A stretch of DNA of 64,000 bases from Geodermatophilus siccatus (GCF_900103785.1 NZ_FNHE01000012.1:112144-176143), one strand, 5' to 3'; counted from the stretch's first letter, positions 1-8,490 are shown. A program made the numbers and translations. The notes: a model not told the origin generated them from the letters alone.

Positions 1-2
1 CG

Positions 3-683
3 GCGGAGGAGATGAAGACGACCGCCCGGGCGGCCGCGAAGCTCGGCGTGGACACCGTCGTCGGCTTCACCGGGTCCAAGATCTGGAAGACCGTCGCGAT
101 GTTCCCGCCGGTGCCCGAGTCGATGGTCGAGGACGGCTACGCCGACTTCGCCGCGCGCTGGAACCCGATCCTCGACGTCTTCGACGAGGTCGGCGTCCGC
201 TTCGCGCACGAGGTCCACCCGTCGGAGATCGCCTACGACTACTGGACGACGGTCCGCACCATGGAGGCCATCGGCCACCGCGAGGCCTTCGGGCTGAACT
301 GGGACCCGAGCCACTTCGTGTGGCAGGACCTCGACCCGGTCTCGTTCATCTGGGACTTCAAGGACCGGATCTACCACGTCGACTGCAAGGACGCGAAGAA
401 GCAGGTGGGCAACGGCCGCAACGGCCGGATGGGCTCGCACCTGCCCTGGGCCGACCCGCGGCGCGGCTGGGACTTCGTGTCCACCGGCCACGGCGACGTC
501 CCGTGGGAGGCCTGCTTCCGGATGCTCAACACCATCGGCTACGACGGGCCGATCTCGGTCGAGTGGGAGGACGCCGGCATGGACCGCCTGGTGGGCGCTC
601 CCGAGGCGCTGGCGTTCGTGCGCCGGCTGGCCTTCGACCCGCCGGCAGCCGCCTTCGACGCGGCCTTCGCCAGCGGCAACTGA
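3..683 (+). CDS. Sugar phosphate isomerase/epimerase, 5' end cut by window
   Basis: The reading frame is already open at base 3 and stops at 681-683, leaving 226 visible residues of a xylose isomerase-like TIM-barrel protein. The expected metal-site segments are present in order: [25 protein letters not shown] and a C-terminal [10 protein letters not shown], giving the usual Glu-Asp-His-Glu set for a divalent metal. Such proteins isomerise, epimerise or dehydrate sugars and inositol derivatives in the cytosol; the exact substrate cannot be read here. The ATG at position 12 is probably internal, because conserved barrel sequence starts immediately and family members are about 300-330 residues long. 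A strong hairpin follows the stop codon. A fragment of a second isomerase of this superfamily lies at 24785-24943. Confidence 0.85.
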   Translation, partial: AEEMKTTARAAAKLGVDTVVGFTGSKIWKTVAMFPPVPESMVEDGYADFAARWNPILDVFDEVGVRFAHEVHPSEIAYDYWTTVRTMEAIGHREAFGLNWDPSHFVWQDLDPVSFIWDFKDRIYHVDCKDAKKQVGNGRNGRMGSHLPWADPRRGWDFVSTGHGDVPWEACFRMLNTIGYDGPISVEWEDAGMDRLVGAPEALAFVRRLAFDPPAAAFDAAFASGN

Positions 684-745
684 GAAAGGACCCCTCTGCC
701 CCCCGCCGCTCGTACTCCCGCGGCGGGGGGCAGGGGTCCTTCTTC
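684..745. terminator. Bidirectional hairpin terminator between convergent genes
   Basis: AAGGACCCC...GCCCCCCGCCG on the left pairs with CGGCGGGGGGC...GGGGTCCTT on the right around a short loop. It sits between the stop of the isomerase and the stop of the convergent cupredoxin gene, so it can end both transcripts. It is one of the clearest members of the hairpin family found after many stop codons in this window. Confidence 0.75.
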
Positions 746-1241
746 AGGCGACGGTGACCGTCATCTCCATGCCGGCGGCCCGGTGGGCGCCGACGGAGCA
801 GTAGAAGACGTAGTCGCCCGGCGCGAGGTCGACCTCGAGGGTGGTCGACTCGCCCGGCTGGAGGACGTCGGTGCCGACCACGTCGTCGCCGTCCTGCTCG
901 ACCACGAAGTCGTGCGGCATGTTGCCGGTGTTGGTCACCTCGAAGGTGTAGGTGCCGGCGCCCAAGGAGTCCTCCGAGAGCTCGATGAACATCTCGCCCT
1001 CGGTGACGGCGACCGTCTCGCTCTCGGCCTCCGCGGGAGCACTCGTGGCGGGCGCGGACGACGCGGGGGTGCTCGCCTCCGCGCTGCTCGTGGCCGCGCT
1101 GCTGGACGGTGCGCTGCTCGACGGTGCGGCGTCCGCGGCGCCCTCGTCCCCGGAGCAGCCGCTGAGCAGGCCGATGCCGAGGGCCAGGACCAGCGGCGCG
1201 GCGTGGCGGGCGGAGCGGGTGGGAGTGGTCGCCTGGGACAC
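744..1241 (-). CDS. Cupredoxin-domain lipoprotein
   Basis: This 165-residue protein starts at a GTG preceded by AGGAGG seven bases upstream; longer in-frame extensions lack a site. An N-terminal hydrophobic segment ends in a lipobox (LLSGC, Cys29), so it should be exported and lipid-anchored. Residues 31-78 are a Ser/Ala/Thr/Pro-rich linker, followed by a plastocyanin-like fold. Candidate type 1 copper ligands are His110 (MPHDF), Cys148 (FYCSV), His153 (GAHR) and Met158 (GMEM). The role is probably electron transfer or copper binding on the outer face of the membrane. The gene stands alone, convergent with the isomerase, and no partner oxidase is visible. Confidence 0.85.
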   Translation of the reverse strand: MSQATTPTRSARHAAPLVLALGIGLLSGCSGDEGAADAAPSSSAPSSSAATSSAEASTPASSAPATSAPAEAESETVAVTEGEMFIELSEDSLGAGTYTFEVTNTGNMPHDFVVEQDGDDVVGTDVLQPGESTTLEVDLAPGDYVFYCSVGAHRAAGMEMTVTVA

Positions 1242-1345
1242 GCGGAACCTCCTGGGAGCCGACGGGACCCCGCCCCGGCGGCGGCTCCCCGTGGTCCGAG
1301 ATGCTGCAGGGGTCAAGCACCTCGGGGAACCCCCCGCCCCGGGGA

Positions 1346-2287
1346 TCACGACGACGCGGGCACTCCCGTCACGCTCCGGCACCAGGCGACCACGCTGGAG
1401 CACAGCTCCGGGTCGACCGGACGGCGCAGCTCCTCCCGGTAGTGGCGCAGCGAGGCCGCGCGCGGCTGCCGGCGCAGTGTGTGCGTCAGGTCGGGGACGC
1501 GCCGGACCTCGACCGGTCCGGGCACGGTCGCGGCGAGGACGGCGAGGTCGTCGGCCGGCACCTGGAGGTCCTTGCCGCCGGTGATGGCCAGGACCGGGAC
1601 GGTCAGCCGGGCGAGGTCCGTCCGCGGGTCGTGGCGGAGGAACTCGCGGGTCCACCGCGCGTTGACGCGGACGCCGCCGATCCGTGCCACGTCGCTCGTG
1701 GTCGCGAGGATCCTGCGGTGGTTGGCCGCCACCCTCGCCTCCAGGTCGGTGCGCAGCAGCCGCAGCAGGCCGCGCACCGGCGCGGGGAGCGTGGGCGCGA
1801 TCTGGCGGGCCTGCCAGCGGAGCAGGTCCGCGCCCGGGGTCGCGCTCATGGCGAGCAGGACGACGCCGGCCGCCGGGACGCCCTGCCGCCCGCCCGCCCG
1901 CCCGGCCAGCGCGGCGGCCAGGACGGCGCCCTCGCTGTGCCCGGCCAGCACGATGCGGCCGGGGTCCACCTCGGGCCGGGCGAGGAGTGCATCGCGCGTC
2001 CGGGCCAGGTCGTCGACGTTGTCGTACAGGCCGGCGGCCCGCCAGTCGCCGGGGCTGCCGCCCACACCGCGCTTGTCGTAGCGCAGCGAGGCGAGCCCAC
2101 CCTCGGCCAGGGCGTGCGCCAGTGCCCGGGTGACGTCGAAACGCAGGCGGCGGTGGTTCGAGTCGCGGTCGAGGGGGCCGGACCCGGCGGCCAGCAGGAC
2201 CGCGGGCACCGGCGCCGGGGCGTCGGGGAGGGTGAGGGTGCCGGCGAGCGGAGGACTGCCGGGCACCCGCACCGGTAGCTCGCGCAC
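1346..2287 (-). CDS. Alpha/beta hydrolase, S9/DUF1100-like
   Basis: A 313-residue alpha/beta hydrolase. The nucleophile elbow AGHSEGA places the catalytic Ser at 118. The acid is probably the Asp in ITGGKDLQVP and the base the His in DLTHTL near the C-terminus. The LRYDKRGVG segment is typical of bacterial esterases and peptidase-like hydrolases. There is no signal peptide, so it is cytosolic; the substrate is unknown. The GTG start lies two bases beyond the stop of the upstream gene (2289-2636), so the two are very likely one transcript. Confidence 0.8.
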   Translation of the reverse strand: MRELPVRVPGSPPLAGTLTLPDAPAPVPAVLLAAGSGPLDRDSNHRRLRFDVTRALAHALAEGGLASLRYDKRGVGGSPGDWRAAGLYDNVDDLARTRDALLARPEVDPGRIVLAGHSEGAVLAAALAGRAGGRQGVPAAGVVLLAMSATPGADLLRWQARQIAPTLPAPVRGLLRLLRTDLEARVAANHRRILATTSDVARIGGVRVNARWTREFLRHDPRTDLARLTVPVLAITGGKDLQVPADDLAVLAATVPGPVEVRRVPDLTHTLRRQPRAASLRHYREELRRPVDPELCSSVVAWCRSVTGVPASS

Positions 2288-2288
2288 C

Positions 2289-2636
2289 TCAGCGCGCCGC
2301 GGTCAGGGCCCCGGCCACCGCGGCCGGGTCGTCCACCCCGAGCAGGAGGGTGTCGAAGCGCTGTCCGGTCAGGCGCACCCGCACGGCCGGCCGGCCGCGC
2401 CGCACCGAGACCAGGGTCTTCTCCCCCCGCCCCCGCCAGGTGCCGATCAGGCGCAGGCCGGGGAGCCCGAGGCCGGGCGCGCGCAGCCCGCGGGCGGCGG
2501 CCAGGCCGTCCGGGACGACCTCGACACCCTGCACCGCGGACAGGGGGACCTCGAGGTCGCGGAGCAGGCCGAGGACGCGCTCGGCACGGGTGAGGGAGAC
2601 GGTCAGGGTCCGGGGTGTCGTGGTCACGGTCGCCAT
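2289..2636 (-). CDS. Small PH-like hypothetical protein
   Basis: A 115-residue soluble protein, rich in beta-strand-forming residues (LTVSL, TLVSV, AVRVRL) with a repeated pattern similar to bacterial PH-like domain proteins. I do not recognise a catalytic motif. The ATG at 2636 is chosen because the longer frame runs back through the divergent promoter and into the neighbouring regulator gene. It is divergent from the wHTH regulator at 2691 and head-to-tail with the hydrolase gene, so the regulator probably controls this two-gene unit. Confidence 0.6.
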   Translation of the reverse strand: MATVTTTPRTLTVSLTRAERVLGLLRDLEVPLSAVQGVEVVPDGLAAARGLRAPGLGLPGLRLIGTWRGRGEKTLVSVRRGRPAVRVRLTGQRFDTLLLGVDDPAAVAGALTAAR

Positions 2637-2642
2637 GGCATG

Positions 2643-2666
2643 ATCGTTACCTAAGTTGAGAACGAT
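2643..2666. promoter_or_regulatory. Candidate operator in divergent promoter
   Basis: ATCGTT at 2643-2648 is the inverse of AACGAT at 2661-2666, with a 12-base spacer. The AACGATG core recurs at 2670-2676 and GAGAAC occurs twice nearby. The 54-base gap between divergent genes is markedly AT-richer than its surroundings. Autoregulation by the wHTH protein encoded at 2691 is the likely use; this is inference. Confidence 0.4.
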
Positions 2667-2690
2667 GTCAACGATGAGAACGGTGGCGTC

Positions 2691-3221
2691 ATGGCGACGG
2701 CGGACCTGCTGCTCCACCCGGTGCGGCTGCGGATCGTGCAGGCCTTCCTCGGCGACCGCACGCTGACCACGGCCGACCTGCGCAGCGAGCTGACCGACGT
2801 CCCGGCGGCGACGCTGTACCGGCACGTCGGGGTGCTGGCCGAGGCGGGCGTGCTGGCCGTGGTGGGGGAGCGGAAGGTGCGTGGCGCAGCCGAGCGCAGC
2901 TACCGGCTGGTGACCGGGGCGGCATCGGTCGGCGCCGCGGACGCCGCCGCGATGTCGGTCGACGAGCACCGGCGGGCCTTCGCCACCTTCGTCGCCGCGC
3001 TGCTCGCGGACTTCGACCGGTACGCCGACGCGGCGGCCGGCCCGGGGCTGGACCCGGCGGCCGACGGGGTCGGCTACCGCCAGGTGGCGCTGTGGCTCGA
3101 CGACGAGGAGTTCACCGCGCTGGTGACCGAGCTGCGCGCGGTCCTGACCGCGCGGATGGCGCTCGAGCCCGACGGCGTGCGCCGGCGGCGGATCGTCAGC
3201 CAGGTGTTCCTGCCGGGATGA
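2691..3221 (+). CDS. Winged helix-turn-helix transcriptional regulator (ArsR/HTH_20-like)
   Basis: A 176-residue DNA-binding regulator. The N-terminal 65 residues form a winged helix: an LLHPVRLRIVQAF helix, then TTADLRSEL and the recognition helix PAATLYRHVGVLAEAGVL. The C-terminal part is helical and probably an effector or dimerisation domain; its LWLDDEEFTALVTELRAVL segment matches that seen in such regulators. It diverges from a small PH-like gene and a hydrolase gene across a 54-base region carrying an inverted repeat, so it most likely represses that pair. No metal-binding cysteines are visible, which argues against a metal sensor. Confidence 0.8.
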   Translation: MATADLLLHPVRLRIVQAFLGDRTLTTADLRSELTDVPAATLYRHVGVLAEAGVLAVVGERKVRGAAERSYRLVTGAASVGAADAAAMSVDEHRRAFATFVAALLADFDRYADAAAGPGLDPAADGVGYRQVALWLDDEEFTALVTELRAVLTARMALEPDGVRRRRIVSQVFLPG

Positions 3222-3255
3222 GGCACGGGGCCGGGCCCCCCGGCCCCGTGCCGCG

Positions 3256-3756
3256 TCAGGCGGCGCGCTCGGCGGCCCTGGCGACCTTCTTGTTGGCCTT
3301 GGCCAGGGTCTTCGCGGCCTTCCGCACCCGGCGCGGCTCCCGGTCGATCGTCCCGCGGGTGAGCAGGCCGATGCCGATGCCGAGCAGCCACACGTCCTTG
3401 GCCACCGTCAGCCCCTCCTGGGTCGGCGCCAGGCTGCCCGGCTTCCGCATCCCGGGGGTGTTCAGGTAGAGCCCCAGCAGCCCGCCGGAGAAGGCGGTCA
3501 GCGCCGCGCCGGCCACGGCGGTGGGCACGAACGGCGTGAGCAGCGCCGTCCCGACGGCAATCTCGCTGTAGGCCAGGACCTTGACGAACGTCGCGGGGTC
3601 GACGCTCTTGAGGAACGGGTAGGTGCCGGTGGCGAAGCCGTGCAGCCCGGCCGCGGTGCCCTCGTCGGCGCCGCGCTTGCCCAGGCCGCTGTTGAGGATG
3701 AACGCGCCGGCCGAGATGCGGGGCGCGATCTCGGACAGGGTGATGGGCAGTGCCAT
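3256..3756 (-). CDS. DoxX-family membrane protein
   Basis: A 166-residue inner-membrane protein with about four hydrophobic segments. The arrangement (ISAGAFILNSGLGK, a loop with TYPFLKSVDP, then VLAYSEIAVGTALL and AALTAFSGGLLGLYL) is that of DoxX/DoxD-like proteins, which are linked to redox and thiol-stress complexes in actinobacteria. The C-terminal 25 residues are Lys/Arg/Ala-rich and should face the cytosol. The ATG at 3756 is the only sensible start; the open frame continues upstream only as a shadow of the helicase gene. It lies 101 bases downstream of the helicase gene on the same strand, but a shared role is not evident. Confidence 0.75.
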   Translation of the reverse strand: MALPITLSEIAPRISAGAFILNSGLGKRGADEGTAAGLHGFATGTYPFLKSVDPATFVKVLAYSEIAVGTALLTPFVPTAVAGAALTAFSGGLLGLYLNTPGMRKPGSLAPTQEGLTVAKDVWLLGIGIGLLTRGTIDREPRRVRKAAKTLAKANKKVARAAERAA

Positions 3757-3857
3757 GGTGCTCCTCGCTGGTCGCGGACGGTCAGGACCTGGCCCTCGGT
3801 CGGACGGTCCAGTGCCCACCAGCCGGGGCGTCAACCGTCGTTGCCGCCCCGGCCCGG

Positions 3858-5447
3858 TCAGCGCCCGCCGCGGCGGGAGCGTCCGCTGAACGACGCCGCC
3901 GAGTGCGTCCCGGCGCGCGCGGCGAGCTCGGCGCGGGTGCGCGCCGGACCCGAGGTCCGGCCCTGGCCGCGGGCGGACGTCGTCCCGCCGCCGGAAGCGG
4001 TGCCGGCCTGGCCGGCGGCACGACCGGAGCCGCTCCCGGACCGGCGGCGCCGGCCGCCGCCCTGGCCCTGCGGCTGGGGCTCCGGCGCGGCCGCCGGCTC
4101 GACGTACGGGGCCGCCGGTCCCGTCAGCGCGCTGATCTCCGCGGCACCGGGGCGGACGGCGCTCACCGTCGGGGTGATGCCGGCCTGCCGGGCGAGGGTG
4201 CGCACCTCGCCGGCCTGGTCGGGGGTGGAGACCGTGACCACGGTGCCACCGGCGCCGGCCCGGGCGGTGCGGCCCGAACGGTGCAGGTAGGCCTTGTGCT
4301 CGGCCGGCGGGTCGACGTGGACGACCAGCGCGACGTCGTCGACGTGGATGCCGCGCGCGGCGATGTCGGTGGCGACCAGCACCCGGGTGCTGCCGGTGCT
4401 GAACGCCTCGAGGTTGCGCTCGCGGGCGTTCTGGCTGAGGTTGCCGTGCAGGTCGACGGCCGGGACGCCGGCCGCGGTGAGCTGCTTGGCGAGCTTCTTG
4501 GCCTGGTGCTTGGTGCGGGTGAACAGCACGCTGCGGCCCAGCCCGGAGGCCAGTTCCCGGACGACGGTCGGCTTGTCGGCGGCCTCCACCCGGAACACGT
4601 GGTGGGTCATCGTGGACACCGGCGCGACGGCGGGGTCGACCGAGTGCGTCGTGGGGGCGGACAGGTAGCGCTTGACCAGCACGTCGACGCCGTTGTCCAG
4701 GGTCGCGGAGAACAGCAGCCGCTGGCCGGTGGCCGGGGTGCGGTCCATGAGCCGCTTGACGCCGGGCAGGAACCCGAGGTCGGCCATGTGGTCGGCCTCG
4801 TCCAGGACGGTGATCTCCACGGCGGAGAGGTCGCAGTGGCCCTGGCCGATGAGGTCCTCGAGCCGGCCGGGGCAGGCGATGAGGACGTCGATGCCGCCGG
4901 CCAGCGCCTGCACCTGCGGGTTCTGCCCGACGCCGCCGAAGACGGTGGTCGCCTTCATGCCGAGTGCGCGGGCCAGCGGGTCGACGACGGCGAGCACCTG
5001 GTTGGCGAGCTCGCGGGTCGGCACCAGCACCAGCGCGCGCGGCCGCTTGGGCTGCCGGCGGCTGTCGGAGGCGGCCAGCCGGGCGACCAGCGGCAGGCTG
5101 AAGGCCAGCGTCTTGCCCGAGCCGGTGCGGCCGCGGCCGAGCACGTCGCGCCCGGCGAGGGTGTCGGGCAGCGTCGCCACCTGGATCGGGAACGGCGCGG
5201 TGATGCCGCTGGCGGCGAGCACCTCGACCAGCGGGGCGGGCACGCCGAGGTCGGCGAAGGTCGCGTCGGTGGGCAGCACGGTGGCGTCGGAGCCGACGGG
5301 GACCACCGTGGGCGCCGGGACGACGGCCGGCCCCTGCTGCTGCTCGGCCTGGGGGGCGGGGGCGGGACGGCTGCCCCGGCCACGGCCGCCGCGGCGGCGA
5401 CGGCGGGTGGCCTCGGGGGCAGGGGTGGACGGGTCGTGCGGGGTCAT
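3858..5447 (-). CDS. DEAD-box ATP-dependent RNA helicase
   Basis: A 529-residue helicase with the motifs in order: Q-motif around Phe64-Gln89, Walker A GSGKT at 109-113, PTREL at 143-147, DEAD at 216-219, SAT at 247-249 and HRSGRTARAG at 389-398. The usual Ala at the start of motif I is changed (GRGRTGSGKT). Low-complexity Arg/Gly-rich stretches flank the core (residues 15-35 and the last 100), probably for RNA binding as in RhlE-type proteins. The expected role is unwinding structured RNA for ribosome assembly or decay, useful in so GC-rich a genome. The start is an ATG with upstream purines (GAGGAACACCCG). Confidence 0.92.
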   Translation of the reverse strand: MTPHDPSTPAPEATRRRRRGGRGRGSRPAPAPQAEQQQGPAVVPAPTVVPVGSDATVLPTDATFADLGVPAPLVEVLAASGITAPFPIQVATLPDTLAGRDVLGRGRTGSGKTLAFSLPLVARLAASDSRRQPKRPRALVLVPTRELANQVLAVVDPLARALGMKATTVFGGVGQNPQVQALAGGIDVLIACPGRLEDLIGQGHCDLSAVEITVLDEADHMADLGFLPGVKRLMDRTPATGQRLLFSATLDNGVDVLVKRYLSAPTTHSVDPAVAPVSTMTHHVFRVEAADKPTVVRELASGLGRSVLFTRTKHQAKKLAKQLTAAGVPAVDLHGNLSQNARERNLEAFSTGSTRVLVATDIAARGIHVDDVALVVHVDPPAEHKAYLHRSGRTARAGAGGTVVTVSTPDQAGEVRTLARQAGITPTVSAVRPGAAEISALTGPAAPYVEPAAAPEPQPQGQGGGRRRRSGSGSGRAAGQAGTASGGGTTSARGQGRTSGPARTRAELAARAGTHSAASFSGRSRRGGR

Positions 5448-5666
5448 CGGGTGTTCCTCGGGCTCGGTTCGCCGTCGGGCGGCCCGGCACCAGCGCGCCG
5501 GCAGGCCTGCACGGGGCAGGGCGGCGCACGTCGTCAGCGGGACGTCGGACAGCCGGGCGCGCCGGGGTGGCGCTGCCGCAGCCCGACGTCGAGTCCCGCG
5601 CCCCGGATGGGCAGCAGGGCAACGCCGGTACCTGTACTCAACCAGACGTGGTGGGCGCGTGTGCCC

Positions 5667-6734
5667 TCAGGCGGGGGAGGGGCCGGTCACACCGCGGCCG
5701 CGGTAGCTGCGCCGGTAGGTGCCCGGGGCGACCCCGATGGTGGCCCGCAGGTGCTGGCGCAGCGACGCCGGCGAGCCGAAGCCGGCCTCGGTGGCGACCC
5801 GGTCGATCGGCGCGTCGGTGGACTCCAGCAGCTGCCGCGCCAGCGCGATCCGCTGCCCGGCCAGCCAGCGCAGCGGCGACAGGCCGGTCTCGTCGCGGAA
5901 GCGGCGGGTGAAGGTGCGCACGCTCATCCGGGCGTGGGCGGCGAGGTCGGCCAGCGTCAGCGGCTCGGCCAGCCGCTCGACGGCCCACGCGCGGGTGGCC
6001 GCCGTCCCCGAGTCGCCGATCTCGGGCAGCGGACGCTCGACGAACTGGGTCTGGCCGCCCTCGCGCCACGGGGCGACGACGTTGCGCCGGGCAACCCGGT
6101 TGGCCACCTCGTGGCCGTGGTCGCGGCGGACCAGGTGCAGCAGCAGGTCGATGCCGGCGGCGTTGCCCGCGGAGGTGAGCACGTCGCCGTCGTCGACGAA
6201 GAGCACGCCGGGGTCGAGCCGGACGGCGGGGAACAGGCGGCCGAAGGCCTCGGCGTGCATCCAGTGCGTGGTGGCCGGGCGCCCGTCGAGCAGGCCGGCG
6301 GCGGCGAGCACGAAGGCCCCGGTGCAGATCGACACCAGCCGTGCGTGCCCGGCGGCGGCCCGCAGCGTCTCGCCGAGACCGTCGGGGAGCGTGCCGTCGG
6401 TCATCGCCGGCCCGCCGTGCACCCCCGGGACGACGACCGTGCCGGCGGAGGCCAGCAGCGAGGCGTCGTGCTCGGGGGTGATCGAGTAGCCGGCCGAGGT
6501 GCGCACCGGGCCGCCGTCGAGCGTCGCGACCCGCACGCGGTAGAGCCGGTGCCCGTCGGCGTCGACGGCGGACTCCAGCAGCCGGTGCGGCAGGCCGAGC
6601 TCGAAGGCGATGGAGCCGGGCAGCGCCAGGACGGCGACGTCGTGGACCGGGCCGGGTGTCCCGGCCGGACCCGGGCCGGGTGTCACGGCCGGACCCGGGC
6701 CGGGTGTCACGGCCGGACTCGGGCCTGCTGTCAT
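5667..6734 (-). CDS. GlxA-family transcriptional regulator (DJ-1/PfpI + AraC HTH)
   Basis: A 355-residue two-domain regulator. Residues about 30-190 form a DJ-1/PfpI-like domain with ICTGAFVLAAAGLLDGRPATTHW, the segment that carries the elbow cysteine. Residues about 255-350 form an AraC-type double helix-turn-helix (HARMSVRTFTRRF and VATEAGFGSPASLRQH). Before the first domain come three near-identical eight-residue repeats (TPGPGPAV type) coded by a 24-base tandem repeat. It diverges from an MFS exporter with only 60 bases between the starts, the classic layout of a regulator controlling its neighbour. Confidence 0.88.
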   Translation of the reverse strand: MTAGPSPAVTPGPGPAVTPGPGPAGTPGPVHDVAVLALPGSIAFELGLPHRLLESAVDADGHRLYRVRVATLDGGPVRTSAGYSITPEHDASLLASAGTVVVPGVHGGPAMTDGTLPDGLGETLRAAAGHARLVSICTGAFVLAAAGLLDGRPATTHWMHAEAFGRLFPAVRLDPGVLFVDDGDVLTSAGNAAGIDLLLHLVRRDHGHEVANRVARRNVVAPWREGGQTQFVERPLPEIGDSGTAATRAWAVERLAEPLTLADLAAHARMSVRTFTRRFRDETGLSPLRWLAGQRIALARQLLESTDAPIDRVATEAGFGSPASLRQHLRATIGVAPGTYRRSYRGRGVTGPSPA

Positions 6735-6738
6735 GGCC
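6655..6738. repeat. 24-bp tandem repeat, about 3.5 copies
   Basis: The unit GGACCCGGGCCGGGTGTCACG plus GCC repeats with few changes across the first codons of the GlxA-type gene. Because the period is a multiple of three it adds or removes eight residues without breaking the frame, and the last copy contains the start codon. Copy number could vary between strains. Confidence 0.75.
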
Positions 6739-6794
6739 GGATCCTTGCACGTGTTGGCCGCCGGGCCACTGTCCGGTCGTCCGCGGCGTCCGCC

Positions 6795-8126
6795 ATGCTC
6801 TCCGTCGTGACGAGCACCGCCGCGCCGCGCGCGTACCGCGTCCACCCCGCCTGGTGGGTCGCCGCGGTGACCTTCCTGGCCCTGGTCGGCGCCGCGGCGT
6901 TCCGGGCGGTGCCCGGGGTGCTCATCGAGCCGCTGCGCGCCGAGTTCGGCTGGTCGGTCACGACGATCTCGGCTGCCGTCGCGGTCAACATGGCGCTGTA
7001 CGGGCTGACCGCGCCGTTCGCCGCCGCGCTGATGGAGCGCTTCGGCATCCGCCGGGTCGTCGTCGCGGCGCTGCTGCTGACCGCCACCGGCAGCGGGCTG
7101 ACCGTCTTCATGACCGCGAGCTGGCAGCTGGTGCTGCTGTGGGGCTTCCTCGTGGGCCTGGGCACCGGGTCGATGGCGCTGTCGCTGGTGGCGACGGTGA
7201 CCGGCCGCTGGTTCGTGGCCCGTCGCGGCCTGGTGTCGGGGATCCTCACCGCCGGCGGGGCGACCGGGCAGCTGGTGTTCCTCCCGCTGGTCGCCTGGGC
7301 CGACGCGGCCTGGGGCTGGCGCTCGGCGTCGCTGGGCACCACCGCGGCCGCGCTGGCCGTCGTCCCCCTGGTGCTGTGGCTGCTGCGCGACCGGCCGCGC
7401 GACGTGGGCGTCGTCCCCTACGGCGGGACGGCGGCCGACGACGCCGACCCGGTGCGCACCGGCGCCGCGCGGACGGCGCTGCGCGGGCTCCTCTCCGCCG
7501 CGCGGACGGTCCCGTTCTGGCTGCTGGCCGGCGGGTTCTTCATCTGCGGGCTGTCGACCAACGGGCTGGTGCAGCCGCACTTCATCCCGGCCGCGCACGA
7601 CCACGGCATGCCGATCACCACGGCGGCCGGGCTGCTCGCCGTCGTCGGGGTGTTCGACATCGCCGGGACGGTGCTGTCGGGCTGGCTGACCGACCGCACC
7701 GACCCGCGGCTGCTCCTGCTCGCCTACTACGGGCTGCGCGGGCTGTCGCTGTTCCTGCTGCCGGCTCTCTTCGGGCCCGACCTGCACGTCAGCATGGTCG
7801 CCTTCATCGTCTTCTACGGCCTGGACTGGGTGGCCACCGTGCCGCCGACCCTGGCGCTGTGCCGCGAGTTCTTCGGCCCCCGGGCGCCGGTGGTGTTCGG
7901 CTGGGTGTTCGCCTCGCACCAGGTCGGGTCGGCGTTCGCGGCCTTCGGCGGAGGCGTGATCCGCGACGTGACCGGCTCCTACGACCTGGCCTGGTTCCTC
8001 GCCGGCGCGCTGTGCATCGCCGCGGCGGCCATGTCCTTCCTCGTCCCGCGCACCCCGCAGCCCGCCGTCGGCACGGCGCTGCCGACCGACCGCGAGGAGG
8101 CCGCGGCCGCCCAGGCCCACGGCTGA
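6795..8126 (+). CDS. MFS transporter (monocarboxylate-type)
   Basis: A 443-residue membrane protein with about twelve hydrophobic segments and the MFS loop between helices 2 and 3 (ALMERFGIRRV). The general shape resembles the oxalate/formate antiporter and monocarboxylate branch (VLIEPLRAEFGWS at the first loop, GWLTDRTDPR at the central loop). Substrate and direction are not determined. A GTG at 6807 is an alternative start. It diverges from the GlxA-type regulator, which is the probable controller. Confidence 0.82.
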   Translation: MLSVVTSTAAPRAYRVHPAWWVAAVTFLALVGAAAFRAVPGVLIEPLRAEFGWSVTTISAAVAVNMALYGLTAPFAAALMERFGIRRVVVAALLLTATGSGLTVFMTASWQLVLLWGFLVGLGTGSMALSLVATVTGRWFVARRGLVSGILTAGGATGQLVFLPLVAWADAAWGWRSASLGTTAAALAVVPLVLWLLRDRPRDVGVVPYGGTAADDADPVRTGAARTALRGLLSAARTVPFWLLAGGFFICGLSTNGLVQPHFIPAAHDHGMPITTAAGLLAVVGVFDIAGTVLSGWLTDRTDPRLLLLAYYGLRGLSLFLLPALFGPDLHVSMVAFIVFYGLDWVATVPPTLALCREFFGPRAPVVFGWVFASHQVGSAFAAFGGGVIRDVTGSYDLAWFLAGALCIAAAAMSFLVPRTPQPAVGTALPTDREEAAAAQAHG

Positions 8127-8180
8127 GGGAGGACCCCGTCCTCCTCACCGCTCACAGGCTCGCGGCCTGACCCTGCAGGG
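8127..8180. terminator. Hairpin element after MFS gene
   Basis: GAGGGAGGACCCC directly follows the stop, with a CTCACCGCTC...GGCTCG core and CCCTGCAGGGGGCC at the far side. It belongs to the dispersed hairpin family described in the findings. Its right half overlaps the last codons of the small ORF on the opposite strand. Confidence 0.5.
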
Positions 8181-8490
8181 GGCCGCCCGTCCGCGCGATC
8201 CCGGCCGGCTCGGCCCGGTTCCGCTCGGCGGCCAGGCCCTCGGCGAAGCCGTGGGCGTACCAGAGGGGCGCGTTCAGCCGGAGGCCGCTCGGGGGAGCGC
8301 CCGGCCGGTCGGCCCACAGCAGGAGGGCGAACTCCCCGGGCTCGCGACCCCGGCAGGACGTCGACCCCGGGCCGACCGGCTCCGCCGGTTCGATGCTCGC
8401 GGCGAGACCGCCGTCAGCGTGGCCCAGCGCGTGGGCGAGCTCCAGCAGGGGGAGGTAGGGCCAGGACTCGGGTGGCCGTCCGGTGCTCAC
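8152..8490 (-). CDS. Hypothetical protein
   Basis: A possible 112-residue protein starting at GTG 8490. Third codon positions are nearly all G or C through residue 100, as in the real genes around it, and the composition (WPYLPLLELAHALGHADGG, EFALLLWADRPG, LNAPLWYAHGFAEGLAAER) looks like a folded soluble protein. I do not recognise the family. No strong ribosome site precedes the start, and the last ten residues are coded by the terminator-like element that follows the MFS gene, so the true 3' end may have been altered. Confidence 0.45.
   Translation of the reverse strand: MSTGRPPESWPYLPLLELAHALGHADGGLAASIEPAEPVGPGSTSCRGREPGEFALLLWADRPGAPPSGLRLNAPLWYAHGFAEGLAAERNRAEPAGIARTGGPLQGQAASL

Noticed and set aside
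6655..6738. CRISPR-like repeat array
   Set aside because: The 24-base units are directly adjacent, without spacers, and lie in a coding frame. No cas genes are present.
3750..6794. Very long plus-strand frame of over 1000 codons before the MFS start
   Set aside because: It is antisense to the helicase and GlxA-type genes. Its translation is Gly/Arg/Val-rich without family motifs, a usual shadow in high-GC DNA. Only the MFS part from 6795 is real.
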